Assembly (NCBI GenBank): GCA_934096405.1 | Contig: CAKOLW010000014.1 | Coordinates: forward strand, 1 to 36,144 | Length of the DNA: 36,144 nt | Source: an uncultured Bacilli bacterium | GTDB lineage: Bacteria; Bacillota_I; Bacilli_A; RF39; UBA660 | Reading direction: 5' to 3' | Shown: positions 15,554 to 23,909 of the stretch, one piece after another | Numbering within the stretch: position 1 is the stretch's first letter | Layout of the letters: each line of letters opens with the position of its first letter | Notes under the pieces: model-generated | Seen by the model: only the letters and a program-made list of their open reading frames with translations | Database searches by the model: none | Told to the model about the DNA's origin: nothing | Position numbers and translations under genes: made by a program

Positions 15554-16254
15554 TATTTTTTCCTCCTTAGTGTTAAACAATTATCATCTATTATATCTTT
15601 GATTTTATTAATTTGTTCTTCTGTAAAAGTATTATTTAACTCTTTATCTAAAGTTCCTTTTTGATAATATTTAACATATCTTTCTATATTATAAGCAAGA
15701 TTCTTTAAAAATTCAAGTTTACTTTTTAATTCTATTAATTTTTCTTTATCTTTTACTGTTTTACTAATTCTGTTAGTAGAATGTTTTAGTATTGAAACTT
15801 GTTTTAGTTCTTGTACTTTAGTTTTATTAATATTTACTAGATGATCTACTTCATTTCTATAATCTGAAAGTGAATTGTATTCTTTCGTATTTGTTTTCAT
15901 TCCATTAATTGATTGTGCGAGCGTGGTAAATGATAAGGTAAGTGCAAATACATCAATTATACATAGTGGTACTATGTTTTCTAATAAGCCTAAACAAAAT
16001 GTTAAGGCTGTTATTAATGCTAGTACAAGTATTGATATTACACTTATTTTGCTTAAGCGTTTGTTATACATTAGTTCATTTTTGATTTCTTCTATTTTTT
16101 CAGTAACTTTATCATATTCTATATTTAATTCTTCTATTAAGTTTTGTGTTATTAATATTTCATCTAAATTTTCTGTATAGTTTTCAATGTGATATTGACC
16201 ATATTGATCTTTTACATGTGCTTTAGAATTTATAATTGTATACCCTTTAAACAT
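15553..16254 (-). CDS. Membrane protein with two coiled-coil regions, function unknown
   Basis: 233 residues. Order: a short beta-like N-terminus, a coiled coil (about 30-65), two adjacent membrane helices (about 72-113), then a long helical region (about 120-233) rich in Lys and Glu. Both ends are therefore probably cytoplasmic. I do not recognise the family. The ATG at 16254 has GGGGG upstream; an earlier one at 16266 overlaps the greA terminator region. It is translationally coupled to tig. Confidence 0.65.
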   Translation of the reverse strand: MFKGYTIINSKAHVKDQYGQYHIENYTENLDEILITQNLIEELNIEYDKVTEKIEEIKNELMYNKRLSKISVISILVLALITALTFCLGLLENIVPLCIIDVFALTLSFTTLAQSINGMKTNTKEYNSLSDYRNEVDHLVNINKTKVQELKQVSILKHSTNRISKTVKDKEKLIELKSKLEFLKNLAYNIERYVKYYQKGTLDKELNNTFTEEQINKIKDIIDDNCLTLRRKK

Positions 16255-16272
16255 AATTACCCCCATGCATCA

Positions 16273-16297
16273 CAAAAAGCACAACTTATGTTATGCT
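16273..16297 (-). terminator. greA terminator
   Basis: AGCATAAC (16297-16290) pairs with GTTGTGCT (16285-16278) with one wobble pair and a four-base loop; TTTT follows. It includes the greA stop codon. The next gene starts about 20 bases on, so some read-through to the tig operon is likely. Confidence 0.65.
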
Positions 16298-16764
16298 ACT
16301 TTTACTATTTTTACAGTATATACTCCATCAGGACTACTCACTTCTACAGTACTTCCTACTTTTTTATTAAGTATAGCTTCAGCGATTGGACTTTCATTAG
16401 ATATTTTGTTATTGAATGGATCAGCCTCTTGACTACCCACTATTCTATATTCTTCAACATCATCTTCATCATCGCCATATTGTAAACTAACAGTGCTACC
16501 AATTGAAACAACACCATCATCAGTAGTATCTTCAATAATAGTTGCATGTTCTAATATATATTCAACCTCTTTAATACGAGCTTCTAATTTGCCTTGTTCT
16601 TCACGAGCAGAGTCGTATTCAGCATTCTCGCTTAAATCCCCTAAGCTTCTTGCTTCTTTTAAAGAATTTAATACTTCTTTTCTTTTGTCTGTTTTTAAGT
16701 AATTTAATTCTGTTTCAAGTTCTAGATATCCTTCACTTGTAAGAAAAAATTCTTTTTGTTTCAT
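16291..16764 (-). CDS. greA: Transcription elongation factor GreA
   Basis: Rescues backtracked RNA polymerase by stimulating transcript cleavage. At 157 residues it is the normal length. The N-terminal coiled coil carries GDLSENAEYDSAREEQ, with the acidic tip residues Asp and Glu; the C-terminal FKBP-like domain ends with NKKVGSTVEVSSPDGVYTVKIVKV. Start has GGAG. In Bacillus it also follows yrrO, though udk, which lies between them there, is missing here. Confidence 0.97.
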   Translation of the reverse strand: MKQKEFFLTSEGYLELETELNYLKTDKRKEVLNSLKEARSLGDLSENAEYDSAREEQGKLEARIKEVEYILEHATIIEDTTDDGVVSIGSTVSLQYGDDEDDVEEYRIVGSQEADPFNNKISNESPIAEAILNKKVGSTVEVSSPDGVYTVKIVKVA

Positions 16765-16792
16765 TTTTTATCTCTCCTTCGTACAGTTTAAA

Positions 16793-16821
16793 ATAATACC
16801 AAATTATTCATCATTTGTCAA
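16793..16821 (-). promoter_or_regulatory. greA promoter
   Basis: TTGACA (16821-16816), 17 bases, TATTAT (16798-16793), in the gap after trhP2. It allows greA to be transcribed apart from the upstream operon. Confidence 0.75.
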
Positions 16822-16827
16822 TATAAA

Positions 16828-17994
16828 TCAGTCTATAGGTATTCTTATAATATCATTTTTTTGTACTAAAAATGGTACTTTAATTTTTAATATTTCTTGA
16901 GGATGTTTTGCAACATCTACTTGTTCATTCTTATCATTTATTAGTTCTTCTACTACAAATTTAGTAGGTTCTAAATTAGGTCCAAACACTTCTACAGTAC
17001 TACGCACTTTAAAATTATTTCTTTGTTCAATAAGAGCATATCCATCTTTATAATCAAGTACTAATGCTAGAAAATCTTGATTAGATAGTTCTACTCTTCC
17101 AGTATAATATTGATTATCTACACTAGCTTCTTTATCATAAAAATGTACTGTATTTTCTCTATTAGAAACTCTATTTAAGACTTTCCTATAGTATTCTATT
17201 ATATCTTTAGTTAAAGTATTTTTTAAACATTTAGTTACAATCATTTTATATGCATTTACTACAGTAGCTATGTAGTACAAACTTCTCATTCTACCTTCTA
17301 TTTTTAATGAAGATATTCCAATATTAACTAATTCAGGTATGTAATCTATCATACATAAATCTTTAGACGCAATTTGAAAGTTTTCCATATCATTATTTTC
17401 AAAACAAAATCTACATACTTGACTACAACCACCACGATTAGAATCTCTTTTAGTTACATAGTTTGAAAGAACACATCTTCCACTATAACTAGTACACATT
17501 GCTCCATGAATAAACACTTCTAATTCAATATCTACATTATTCTTAATATCTAATATATCTTCTTTAGAACATTCTCTACCTAAAACTACCCTAGTAGCAC
17601 CCATATTTTTCCAAAACAAAGCTGTTTCTTTATTTAAAGTTGATTCTTGAGTACTAATATGTATTTCTGGTTTTAAATTAAGTTCTTTGATTCTTCTAAT
17701 AACTGCCAAGTCACTTACTATAAAAGCATCTACTCCTATATCAATGAGTGTAATTAGATAGTCATCTAAATCTTTTAAATCTTCATCTCTAAATAGTATA
17801 TTAACTGTAACATATATTTTTTTATTTAAAGAATGTGCAAGAGTAACTGCTTCCTTTATATCATCAACACTAAAGTTATTAGCATTTGCTCTTAAGCTAT
17901 AATTATATCCACCAATATATACAGCATCTGCTCCATACATAAGTGCCCATTTAAGTCTTTCCAAGTCTCCTGCTGGACTTAATATTTCAGTCAT
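16828..17994 (-). CDS. trhP2: U32 peptidase-family tRNA hydroxylation protein TrhP2 (YrrO type)
   Basis: Homologue of B. subtilis YrrO, needed for prephenate-dependent hydroxylation of wobble uridine 34 (ho5U) in tRNA. It has the U32 start EILSPAGDLERLKWALMYGADAVYIGG and a cysteine cluster that fits the Fe-S site of the family (C167, C174, C190, C194, C197, within SGRCVLSNYV and RGGCSQVCRFC). It ends with a small beta-rich domain (about 310-388). The start overlaps trhP1 by four bases (ATGA). With trmR two genes upstream, the cluster holds the full ho5U to mo5U pathway. Confidence 0.9.
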   Translation of the reverse strand: MTEILSPAGDLERLKWALMYGADAVYIGGYNYSLRANANNFSVDDIKEAVTLAHSLNKKIYVTVNILFRDEDLKDLDDYLITLIDIGVDAFIVSDLAVIRRIKELNLKPEIHISTQESTLNKETALFWKNMGATRVVLGRECSKEDILDIKNNVDIELEVFIHGAMCTSYSGRCVLSNYVTKRDSNRGGCSQVCRFCFENNDMENFQIASKDLCMIDYIPELVNIGISSLKIEGRMRSLYYIATVVNAYKMIVTKCLKNTLTKDIIEYYRKVLNRVSNRENTVHFYDKEASVDNQYYTGRVELSNQDFLALVLDYKDGYALIEQRNNFKVRSTVEVFGPNLEPTKFVVEELINDKNEQVDVAKHPQEILKIKVPFLVQKNDIIRIPID

Positions 17995-18785
17995 TCTTTC
18001 ACCCCCAGTTTATATATTATTTTATTATCTAAGAAGTAATGATCAGTACTAACATAATCATTAAGATTAATATCTTTATAATGACTCAAAATAATAGAAG
18101 TTTCACTATCACTCATATTACTTAAATTAACTATAAAATTATAACCTACTAATAGATTTAAATATAAATTACCACTAAATATATTATTATCAAATATACA
18201 AGTATTTTTATTTTCTTCTTTAATAATTAATTCTTTTTTAGTACTAACTTCTTTAATTATAGTATTCATCTTTCTATCAGTTATACCCTTATAATCATAA
18301 TAACTATTTAATAATGGTCTTTTAGAATACATAAGAGTATTTCTATTTATTAAAAAATAAAATAAATTACTATTAGTATTATTTCTTATTTCTATTAATT
18401 CTTCTTTAGTTAATTCATTATTTACTACTACATTAGATAATCCAAGTTCATTAAAATAATTTATACTACTATAATTATTTATTATATGACTACCCATTAA
18501 TACAACTTTATTTTTATCTAGTATATTACTTAATCCAAAATCTTCTACAAAAAAATATTCTATATTATTAAGTTTATCTTTAATAAGTTTAAATTCTTCT
18601 AACAAATCTTTATGAAATAATTTATTTATCACTACACTTACTTTTCTTTTACTAGATAACTCATTTATTTCTTCTATATTAAAATAAACATCAAACCCTA
18701 TACTAAAGCCATCTAATGGTAATATCAATTCTTCATTTATATTATTTATATCTTTATTATTAGGTATTATATAAAATTTATTCAT
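17991..18785 (-). CDS. trhP1: Divergent U32-like protein, TrhP1 (YrrN) position
   Basis: 264 residues, somewhat shorter than B. subtilis YrrN (about 309). Motif similarity is weak: a TIM-barrel-like pattern (SIGFDVYFNIEEI, KVSVVINKLFH, VVLMGSHIINNYSSINYFNELGLSNVVVNNELT) fits a non-metal U32 paralogue, and only one Cys is present. The name rests mainly on its place between trmR and trhP2, with short overlaps on both sides. It probably supports TrhP2. The region is very AT-rich and evolves fast, so the assignment is moderate. Confidence 0.65.
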   Translation of the reverse strand: MNKFYIIPNNKDINNINEELILPLDGFSIGFDVYFNIEEINELSSKRKVSVVINKLFHKDLLEEFKLIKDKLNNIEYFFVEDFGLSNILDKNKVVLMGSHIINNYSSINYFNELGLSNVVVNNELTKEELIEIRNNTNSNLFYFLINRNTLMYSKRPLLNSYYDYKGITDRKMNTIIKEVSTKKELIIKEENKNTCIFDNNIFSGNLYLNLLVGYNFIVNLSNMSDSETSIILSHYKDINLNDYVSTDHYFLDNKIIYKLGVKE

Positions 18786-19365
18786 CTTTACACCTTCTTA
18801 GTATTATTAATCCATCTCCAACATTAATTTTAGATACTTCATATTCATTTTGATTATCTAAGTAATTTAAAAACTTTTCTATTTTTCTTACTAGGGCTCT
18901 TAAATTCCTAGATTTTATTTCATTACTTTTACCAACTAATCCATGAAAATCTACATTATCTATTATAAATATTCCACCTTCATTAAGATTATCTTTATAT
19001 TTAGTAATAAACTCTAGATTCTTTCCTTTCGCAGCATCCACAAATATCAAATCATATTTATCATTTATAGTGACATCTAATGCATCTCCTAGTATTAAAT
19101 TAATATTGTCTAATTTAGATAACTTAACATTTTCTAAAGCAAATTTATATCTTTCTTCATCTCTTTCTATACTTGTTATATAAGCACCAGTATTTCTAAT
19201 TTTAATTGTACTATAACCTATCGCAGTTCCTATTTCTAATACTTTCTTTATATTATTTTCTTTAATATAGTTAGTTAAATAATTTATTCCATCATTTAAC
19301 ATAATAGGAACATTATTCTCTTTAGCATAATGTTCCATGTTACTTATTAATTCATTAATATTCAT
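18778..19365 (-). CDS. trmR: tRNA 5-hydroxyuridine methyltransferase (YrrM type)
   Basis: SAM-dependent O-methyltransferase of the class I, COG4122 type. In B. subtilis TrmR (YrrM) converts ho5U34 to mo5U34 of tRNA. The 195 residues show VLEIGTAIGYSTI (SAM loop), a conserved acidic end of strand 2 (SIERDEERY), YDLIFVDAAKGKN (Asp and metal site) and GGIFIIDNVDFHG. It overlaps mltG by 11 bases and trhP1 by 8 bases. Confidence 0.9.
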   Translation of the reverse strand: MNINELISNMEHYAKENNVPIMLNDGINYLTNYIKENNIKKVLEIGTAIGYSTIKIRNTGAYITSIERDEERYKFALENVKLSKLDNINLILGDALDVTINDKYDLIFVDAAKGKNLEFITKYKDNLNEGGIFIIDNVDFHGLVGKSNEIKSRNLRALVRKIEKFLNYLDNQNEYEVSKINVGDGLIILRRCKDE

Positions 19366-20443
19366 ACCATTTACCTTCTCTTTGAAGTCTGTTAATTGTA
19401 CTTAAATGTTCACTATAGTTTTTACTGAAATAAGTATTATTATCTTTATCTGATACAAAGTAATAATAATCATTTTGAGTAGGATTTAAACTAGCTTCTA
19501 TGCTTTCTATACCAGGATTACAAATAGGTCCGATAGGAAGTCCAATTAAACTATTACATCTAGTATTATATTTATTAGTGCAATCATCTATTTCTGCTTG
19601 ATATAAGTCTCTTTCACCCATTAAAACCTTAGAACCATAATAAGTTGTAACACAACTACCTAAGTTCCATCCATTATTTAGTCTATTAGTAAATACTCCT
19701 GCGATCCCTTTTCTATCACTTCCTAGTGAGCCTTCTTGTTCAACTATACTAGCCAAAGTAAGTAGCTCATGAACAGAATATCTACTACTTTCTATAGAAC
19801 TTTTTAATGGTGTTAATTTATTATACATCTCATCTAACATTTTATATACTACTTCTTTAAAAGTACCATCTTTAAATATCATATATGTATTAGGATAAAG
19901 ATATCCTTCTAAAGGATAATATATATCTTGAGATTTAATTTCATCAGTTAAAAACCAATATTTACCAATTAATTCATCAATAAAATCACTATCTTTTAAT
20001 GTATTATATATCTCTTCTTCTGTAATATTATCAGTAACACTAGTTAAATCACTTACAAGTTGCCTAATATTTCTGCCTTCTTTAAATGTAAATTTAACTT
20101 CTTCTCTATTACTAACACTTTCTCCATTAAGTACCTTTATTAATTCAGGTACACTCATACTAGCACTTATATTATATGATCCAGCACTTATATTAACTCC
20201 ACCAATAAGTTTACTATATAATTTCATAAAATTACTATTTCTAATAATACCAGTACTTTCTAAATCTTCAAATACCATATATCCAGTCATACCAGACTTA
20301 ACTTCATAACTAATCATATCTGCCTTTTTATCTTTAGGACTAATCATATAAAAAGCAAATCCCCCGATTATTAAACATATTATTAAAATTAATACTAATA
20401 TAAATAATATTAATTTCTTTTTATTAAGCTTTCTTTGTACCAT
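19355..20443 (-). CDS. mltG: Endolytic murein transglycosylase MltG (YrrL)
   Basis: Cuts nascent peptidoglycan strands next to the membrane. One N-terminal membrane helix (about 9-32), a LysM-like region (SAGSYNISASMSVPELIKVL), then the YceG catalytic domain with PLEGYLYPNTY, the ASIVEQEG motif carrying the catalytic Glu (near 238) and LPIGPICNPGIESIEASLNP. The ATG at 20443 (362 residues) has GGAGG upstream and was preferred to a TTG at 20461. It overlaps the DUF1292 gene by 20 bases. Confidence 0.94.
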   Translation of the reverse strand: MVQRKLNKKKLILFILVLILIICLIIGGFAFYMISPKDKKADMISYEVKSGMTGYMVFEDLESTGIIRNSNFMKLYSKLIGGVNISAGSYNISASMSVPELIKVLNGESVSNREEVKFTFKEGRNIRQLVSDLTSVTDNITEEEIYNTLKDSDFIDELIGKYWFLTDEIKSQDIYYPLEGYLYPNTYMIFKDGTFKEVVYKMLDEMYNKLTPLKSSIESSRYSVHELLTLASIVEQEGSLGSDRKGIAGVFTNRLNNGWNLGSCVTTYYGSKVLMGERDLYQAEIDDCTNKYNTRCNSLIGLPIGPICNPGIESIEASLNPTQNDYYYFVSDKDNNTYFSKNYSEHLSTINRLQREGKWYEY

Positions 20444-20690
20444 TTTTATTCTTTCCTCCAAAACTATTTATTATATCTCTTATAAGTAACCATTCTTTAT
20501 CCTCTTTAATAGAAGTAACTTTATCTTTATTTAATACTCCTACTTGAAGAACAGTTTCTCCATCTTCATTTTTTTCATTATCAGTATAAACTATATAAGT
20601 TCTATTATCTTTTTCTATTTTAAGAAGTATTTTACACTTTACTTCTTCATCATCAATAATTAGTATTAATTCATTATCTTTTACTTTCAT
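20424..20690 (-). CDS. DUF1292 protein (YrzB type)
   Basis: About 88 residues, acidic and beta-rich, with the typical pattern IDDEEVKCKILLKIE..YIVYT of DUF1292 proteins and the same place as yrzB in Bacillus, between ruvX and mltG. The molecular function is unknown. The ATG at 20690 with GGTGAT at 7 bases was chosen; an ATG at 20705 has no ribosome site. It begins within the last codons of ruvX. Confidence 0.8.
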   Translation of the reverse strand: MKVKDNELILIIDDEEVKCKILLKIEKDNRTYIVYTDNEKNEDGETVLQVGVLNKDKVTSIKEDKEWLLIRDIINSFGGKNKNGTKKA

Positions 20691-20691
20691 T

Positions 20692-21111
20692 TTATTTATC
20701 ACCATTAATTCTATCTAAATATCCTTGAAGTATTATAGAAGAAGCTAATTTATCTACAACTTTTTTTCTATTATTTCTTCTTTCATTATTCATTATAAGC
20801 ATATTATTAGCTATTACCGTTGTTAATCTTTCATCTTCAAGTATTACTTCTACATTATACTTTTCTTCTAGTTTATCTTTAAATATAAATGTTTCTTCAC
20901 TTCTTTTACTTATTGTTCCATCTAAATTTATAGGATTACCTAATACTATTTTTTCTATTTTATATTCATTAAAGTATTTATCTATTTTATTAAATAATTC
21001 TTCTTCATTAGAATATCTTATTGTTTCTATAGGACTCGCGATTAGTTTAGTTTCATCACTTATACTAATGCCTAATGTTCGTGATCCATAATCCATACCA
21101 AGTATTCTCAC
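20692..21111 (-). CDS. ruvX: Holliday junction resolvase-like / pre-16S rRNA nuclease (RuvX, YqgF)
   Basis: RNase H-fold protein, 139 residues, the normal size. Catalytic positions are visible: GMDYGSRTLGIS (first Asp), IVLGNPINLDGT, ILEDERLTT (Glu) and the last Asp in KVVDKLAS. YqgF is implicated in 16S rRNA 5' maturation in E. coli. It overlaps ireB by four bases (ATGA). Confidence 0.95.
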   Translation of the reverse strand: MRILGMDYGSRTLGISISDETKLIASPIETIRYSNEEELFNKIDKYFNEYKIEKIVLGNPINLDGTISKRSEETFIFKDKLEEKYNVEVILEDERLTTVIANNMLIMNNERRNNRKKVVDKLASSIILQGYLDRINGDK

Positions 21112-21347
21112 TTTGTAAACTCCCTTAACATATATTCTACTAAATCTCTTCTATTTACTTTTTCTATTCTATTTCTAGCTTCTTTATAAGAACTAATATA
21201 TCCTACTTCTCCAGTAAGTAAATATTCTGTAACTTGTTTATATGCATTATAGCCAGCATCTTCTAAATCTATAAGTATAGATTTTATTGTATTTCTAGAG
21301 TTTTCTAATTCTATAATATCTGTATCTATAACAATAGTTTTATCCAT
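21108..21347 (-). CDS. ireB: IreB family regulatory protein (DUF965, YrzL)
   Basis: 79 residues with the compact helical family pattern (VIEYMLREF-type C-terminus, here DLVEYMLREF; GYISSYKEARNRI in the middle). Enterococcus IreB is a substrate of the Ser/Thr kinase IreK and affects cephalosporin resistance; a Thr-rich N-terminus is kept here. It is the first gene of the operon that runs to trhP2. In Bacillus this place is next to alaS, which is not seen here. Confidence 0.92.
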   Translation of the reverse strand: MDKTIVIDTDIIELENSRNTIKSILIDLEDAGYNAYKQVTEYLLTGEVGYISSYKEARNRIEKVNRRDLVEYMLREFTK

Positions 21348-21368
21348 ATCATTACACCTCTTGTAGAT

Positions 21369-21397
21369 ATTTTATCAAAAAATAAAGAATTTTACAA
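21369..21397 (-). promoter_or_regulatory. Promoter of the ireB to trhP2 operon
   Basis: TTGTAA (21397-21392), 17 bases, TAAAAT (21374-21369), ending about 20 bases before the ireB start. It diverges from the tRNA-Lys promoter. Confidence 0.6.
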
Positions 21398-21404
21398 TAA
21401 ACCC

Positions 21405-21434
21405 TTGAAAATAAAAATATAAATGTGTTATAAT
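21405..21434 (+). promoter_or_regulatory. tRNA-Lys promoter
   Basis: TTGAAA (21405-21410), 18 bases, TATAAT (21429-21434), 12 bases before the first base of the tRNA. Confidence 0.75.
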
Positions 21435-21446
21435 TTAACACGTGAT

Positions 21447-21522
21447 GGTTCCTTAGCTCAGTTGGTAGAGCAACTGACTCTTAATCAGTGGGTCTAGGGT
21501 TCGAATCCCTAAGGAACCACCA
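21447..21522 (+). tRNA. tRNA-Lys (CTT)
   Basis: 76 bases with a 7-bp acceptor stem (GGTTCCT with AGGAACC), D-arm AGCTCAGTTGGTAGAGC, anticodon loop CTCTTAA with anticodon CTT, T-arm with GGTTCGAATCC, and encoded CCA. It is the only RNA gene on the plus strand here, between two minus-strand operons. Confidence 0.95.
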
Positions 21523-21534
21523 AATATGAAATTT

Positions 21535-21560
21535 AGACTTAACGATTGTTAAGTCTTTTT
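21535..21560 (+). terminator. tRNA-Lys terminator, probably two-way
   Basis: AGACTTAA (21535-21542) pairs with TTAAGTCT (21549-21556) and TTTT follows. On the minus strand the same stem comes just after the stop of the phosphatidyltransferase gene at 21559, so it may end transcripts from both sides. Confidence 0.75.
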
Positions 21561-22260
21561 AATTGGTTTTATATAATAGTTTTCTAAGGCTATTATTTTT
21601 ATTTTCTATGTAAAATTCTCTATCAGTTAATATATTAAGAATTTCTTTTAAACTTTTCAAGTTTTTTCTATTAAGTTTTTCATATGTAGTTTGTTTTAAA
21701 CTACTTTTTTTGTAATCTAAGATGGTTACTAATTGAATGCCTACTACTATACCACATAAGATGTATTCCATACTATATTCTGTTTTAATTAAAAAATTTA
21801 TAATATTAGTTGGAAATATATTAACTAGAGTATCTTTAGCACAATAAATGTATAATATTACTACATTTATATCTAATATAGTAGTTTTAAATTTTCCTAA
21901 TTTACTAGACTGGATGTTTTTATTGTCTTTAAATGCAAGGGTATTAATAATAAATATTACTAATTCTAATAGAACAATGATTAATACTACTGGATAATCA
22001 TATGTTAAAATTGATAACATTACAAATGCAAATAATTTGTCACCAATCGTGTCTAAAAAACTTCCTAAGAAGCTTTCAACTTTCCAATACCTAGATAGTT
22101 TACCATCTATCATGTCTGTTAAGAATAACATTCCTACTAAGATAGCCATATATTTAATTCCATGATTAAAATAATAAATTGGCAATAGTATGGATCCTAT
22201 TATACGAGAAAACGTAATTAGATTTACTATTATAAATTTTATTTTATGTTTTTGCTTCAT
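21559..22260 (-). CDS. CDP-alcohol phosphatidyltransferase family membrane protein
   Basis: Integral membrane enzyme that would transfer a phosphatidyl group from CDP-diacylglycerol to an alcohol. The CDP-AP motif is recognisable in DMIDGKLSRYWKVESFLGSFLDTIGDK (about 51-77; given in part: DG at 54-55, G near 68, D near 72 and 76), with SR in place of the usual AR. Five or so hydrophobic segments follow. 233 residues suits PgsA or a related enzyme, but the substrate (glycerol phosphate, inositol or other) cannot be read from the motif. The ATG directly follows the TAA of the deacetylase gene, so the two may act on the envelope together. Confidence 0.8.
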   Translation of the reverse strand: MKQKHKIKFIIVNLITFSRIIGSILLPIYYFNHGIKYMAILVGMLFLTDMIDGKLSRYWKVESFLGSFLDTIGDKLFAFVMLSILTYDYPVVLIIVLLELVIFIINTLAFKDNKNIQSSKLGKFKTTILDINVVILYIYCAKDTLVNIFPTNIINFLIKTEYSMEYILCGIVVGIQLVTILDYKKSSLKQTTYEKLNRKNLKSLKEILNILTDREFYIENKNNSLRKLLYKTN

Positions 22261-23460
22261 TTATTGCTCCTTTAAACTTCTATAGATTTTACCTTTTTCT
22301 AGATTAATATTATTTGTGCTTGCTAATTCTGATATTGTAGTTATTTTGTAACCTTTACTAGTTAAGTATGGAAGTACTTTTTTTACTGCTTCTACTGTTT
22401 CAGGGTATATATCATGCATTAGTATTATATCTCCACTTTCAACTTTGTTTATAATTTCATTGTATACATAATCACTATCTCTATAAAGCCAATCTTTAGT
22501 ATCAATATTCCATGATATTATTGGTAAGTTAACTCTTGATTTTACTAAGTCATTAGTATTTCCATATGGAGTACGTAATAATTTTATGTTTTCTCCAGTT
22601 ATTTCATTAAATATTATATTTGTTGAATTAACTTCTTCATCAATTTCCTCATTAATCAAATTATTTAAATTCTTATGAGCATAAGTATGACTTCCTATTT
22701 CCATGTTGTTAGATAATAATTCTTTTATTATTTCTTGATTGTATTTCATTCTGTTACCTAATTCAAAAAATGTTGCTTTAGAGTTATTCAATATTAAAGC
22801 TTTCATAATTTCAATAGTATAATGACTTGGACCATCATCAAAAGTAAATGCAATTACTTTGTCATATTTTATATTAAATACTTCTTTTTCATTTTCATTA
22901 GGTATATAAACATACACTATATAAGTAATATATTTAAATAAGTTACTATTAAAATAAAAATATATTCCATCATCATTTACCTTATAAGAACAATTTTTAA
23001 ACTTATCTTTTTGTATTTCATTATAAATTTCAGTACTATATTTATATTTAACTTTATCAAGTATTAAATCACTATATAAGTTATAATCTATAATATTTTC
23101 AAGTTTATTTTTATTTATATTAAAGTCTATATTTTTATATATAATTTTATTATCTCTTATTATTATAAAAAATATATTTAGATAGTTTTCATTTATAAAT
23201 ATTTCATATTTTATTTTAGAATCTTTATAATCATTAATTATTTTATTTATAGAATCATCTATTTTATAGTAATTAAACTTAGGGTATATTATATCTTTAG
23301 ATAGTTTTTCTTCTGTATAAGCATTTAATTTGTTAATCAAGTCTGTTTTATTATTGATTTTATATTTATTATAAATTAATATGCATAGATAAAAAGATAC
23401 TAATAATAAAATTAAACATATTATATATTTTAAGTATACTTTAAAATTAACTTTAGGCAT
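22261..23460 (-). CDS. Membrane-anchored polysaccharide deacetylase (NodB domain)
   Basis: Probable peptidoglycan N-deacetylase of the PgdA/PdaC type. One N-terminal membrane helix (about 10-30), an extracytoplasmic domain (about 35-195, possibly DUF3298/4163-like) and a NodB domain from 200 on. The catalytic motifs are complete: TFDDGP (206-211; base and metal Asp), SHTYAH (257-262; metal His), RTPYG, WNIDTKDW and LMHDIY. Deacetylation of wall sugars is a common way to resist lysozyme, but the substrate is inferred. Start has GGAAGGTG. Confidence 0.9.
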   Translation of the reverse strand: MPKVNFKVYLKYIICLILLLVSFYLCILIYNKYKINNKTDLINKLNAYTEEKLSKDIIYPKFNYYKIDDSINKIINDYKDSKIKYEIFINENYLNIFFIIIRDNKIIYKNIDFNINKNKLENIIDYNLYSDLILDKVKYKYSTEIYNEIQKDKFKNCSYKVNDDGIYFYFNSNLFKYITYIVYVYIPNENEKEVFNIKYDKVIAFTFDDGPSHYTIEIMKALILNNSKATFFELGNRMKYNQEIIKELLSNNMEIGSHTYAHKNLNNLINEEIDEEVNSTNIIFNEITGENIKLLRTPYGNTNDLVKSRVNLPIISWNIDTKDWLYRDSDYVYNEIINKVESGDIILMHDIYPETVEAVKKVLPYLTSKGYKITTISELASTNNINLEKGKIYRSLKEQ

Positions 23461-23492
23461 TTTTCACCTTCCTGTTTTATTCAATAAAAAAA

Positions 23493-23909
23493 TTACTTAC
23501 TCTTAGTAACCTTTTTATTATTTTTCTTTATTAAATCTCTAATTTCTTCTAATAATATTATTTGTTCACTTTTTACTTCTGGTTCTTTTTCATCTGTTTT
23601 TTTCTTTTCTAATTTTTTCTGTAATTTATTTATAGCTTTGATCACTATAAATAAACATAGGGCTACTATTAAAAAGTCTATTATGTTTTGTATTAACACT
23701 CCATATTTAATTTCAGCATTTCCTACTTTAATCATTAAATTTGAAAAGTCATGACCGCCTATTATAATTCCTAATATAGGCATCATTAACTCATTTACTA
23801 AACTGGAAACAATTTTTGAGAAAGCACTACCTATTATTACACCTACAGCCATGTCAAGTACATTACCTCTAGATATAAATTCTTTAAATTCGTTTATAAA
23901 CTTCTTCAT
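23493..23909 (-). CDS. mscL: Large-conductance mechanosensitive channel MscL
   Basis: Emergency valve against osmotic shock. 138 residues with the conserved N-terminal helix and pore-lining TM1 (FKEFISRGNVLDMAVGVIIGSAFSKIVSSLV), the periplasmic loop, TM2 (LIQNIIDFLIVALCLFIVIKAI) and a cytoplasmic helix bundle (EEIRDLI). The ATG overlaps the upstream stop by one base (TAATG); AGGAAG is 10 bases upstream. Confidence 0.97.
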   Translation of the reverse strand: MKKFINEFKEFISRGNVLDMAVGVIIGSAFSKIVSSLVNELMMPILGIIIGGHDFSNLMIKVGNAEIKYGVLIQNIIDFLIVALCLFIVIKAINKLQKKLEKKKTDEKEPEVKSEQIILLEEIRDLIKKNNKKVTKSK

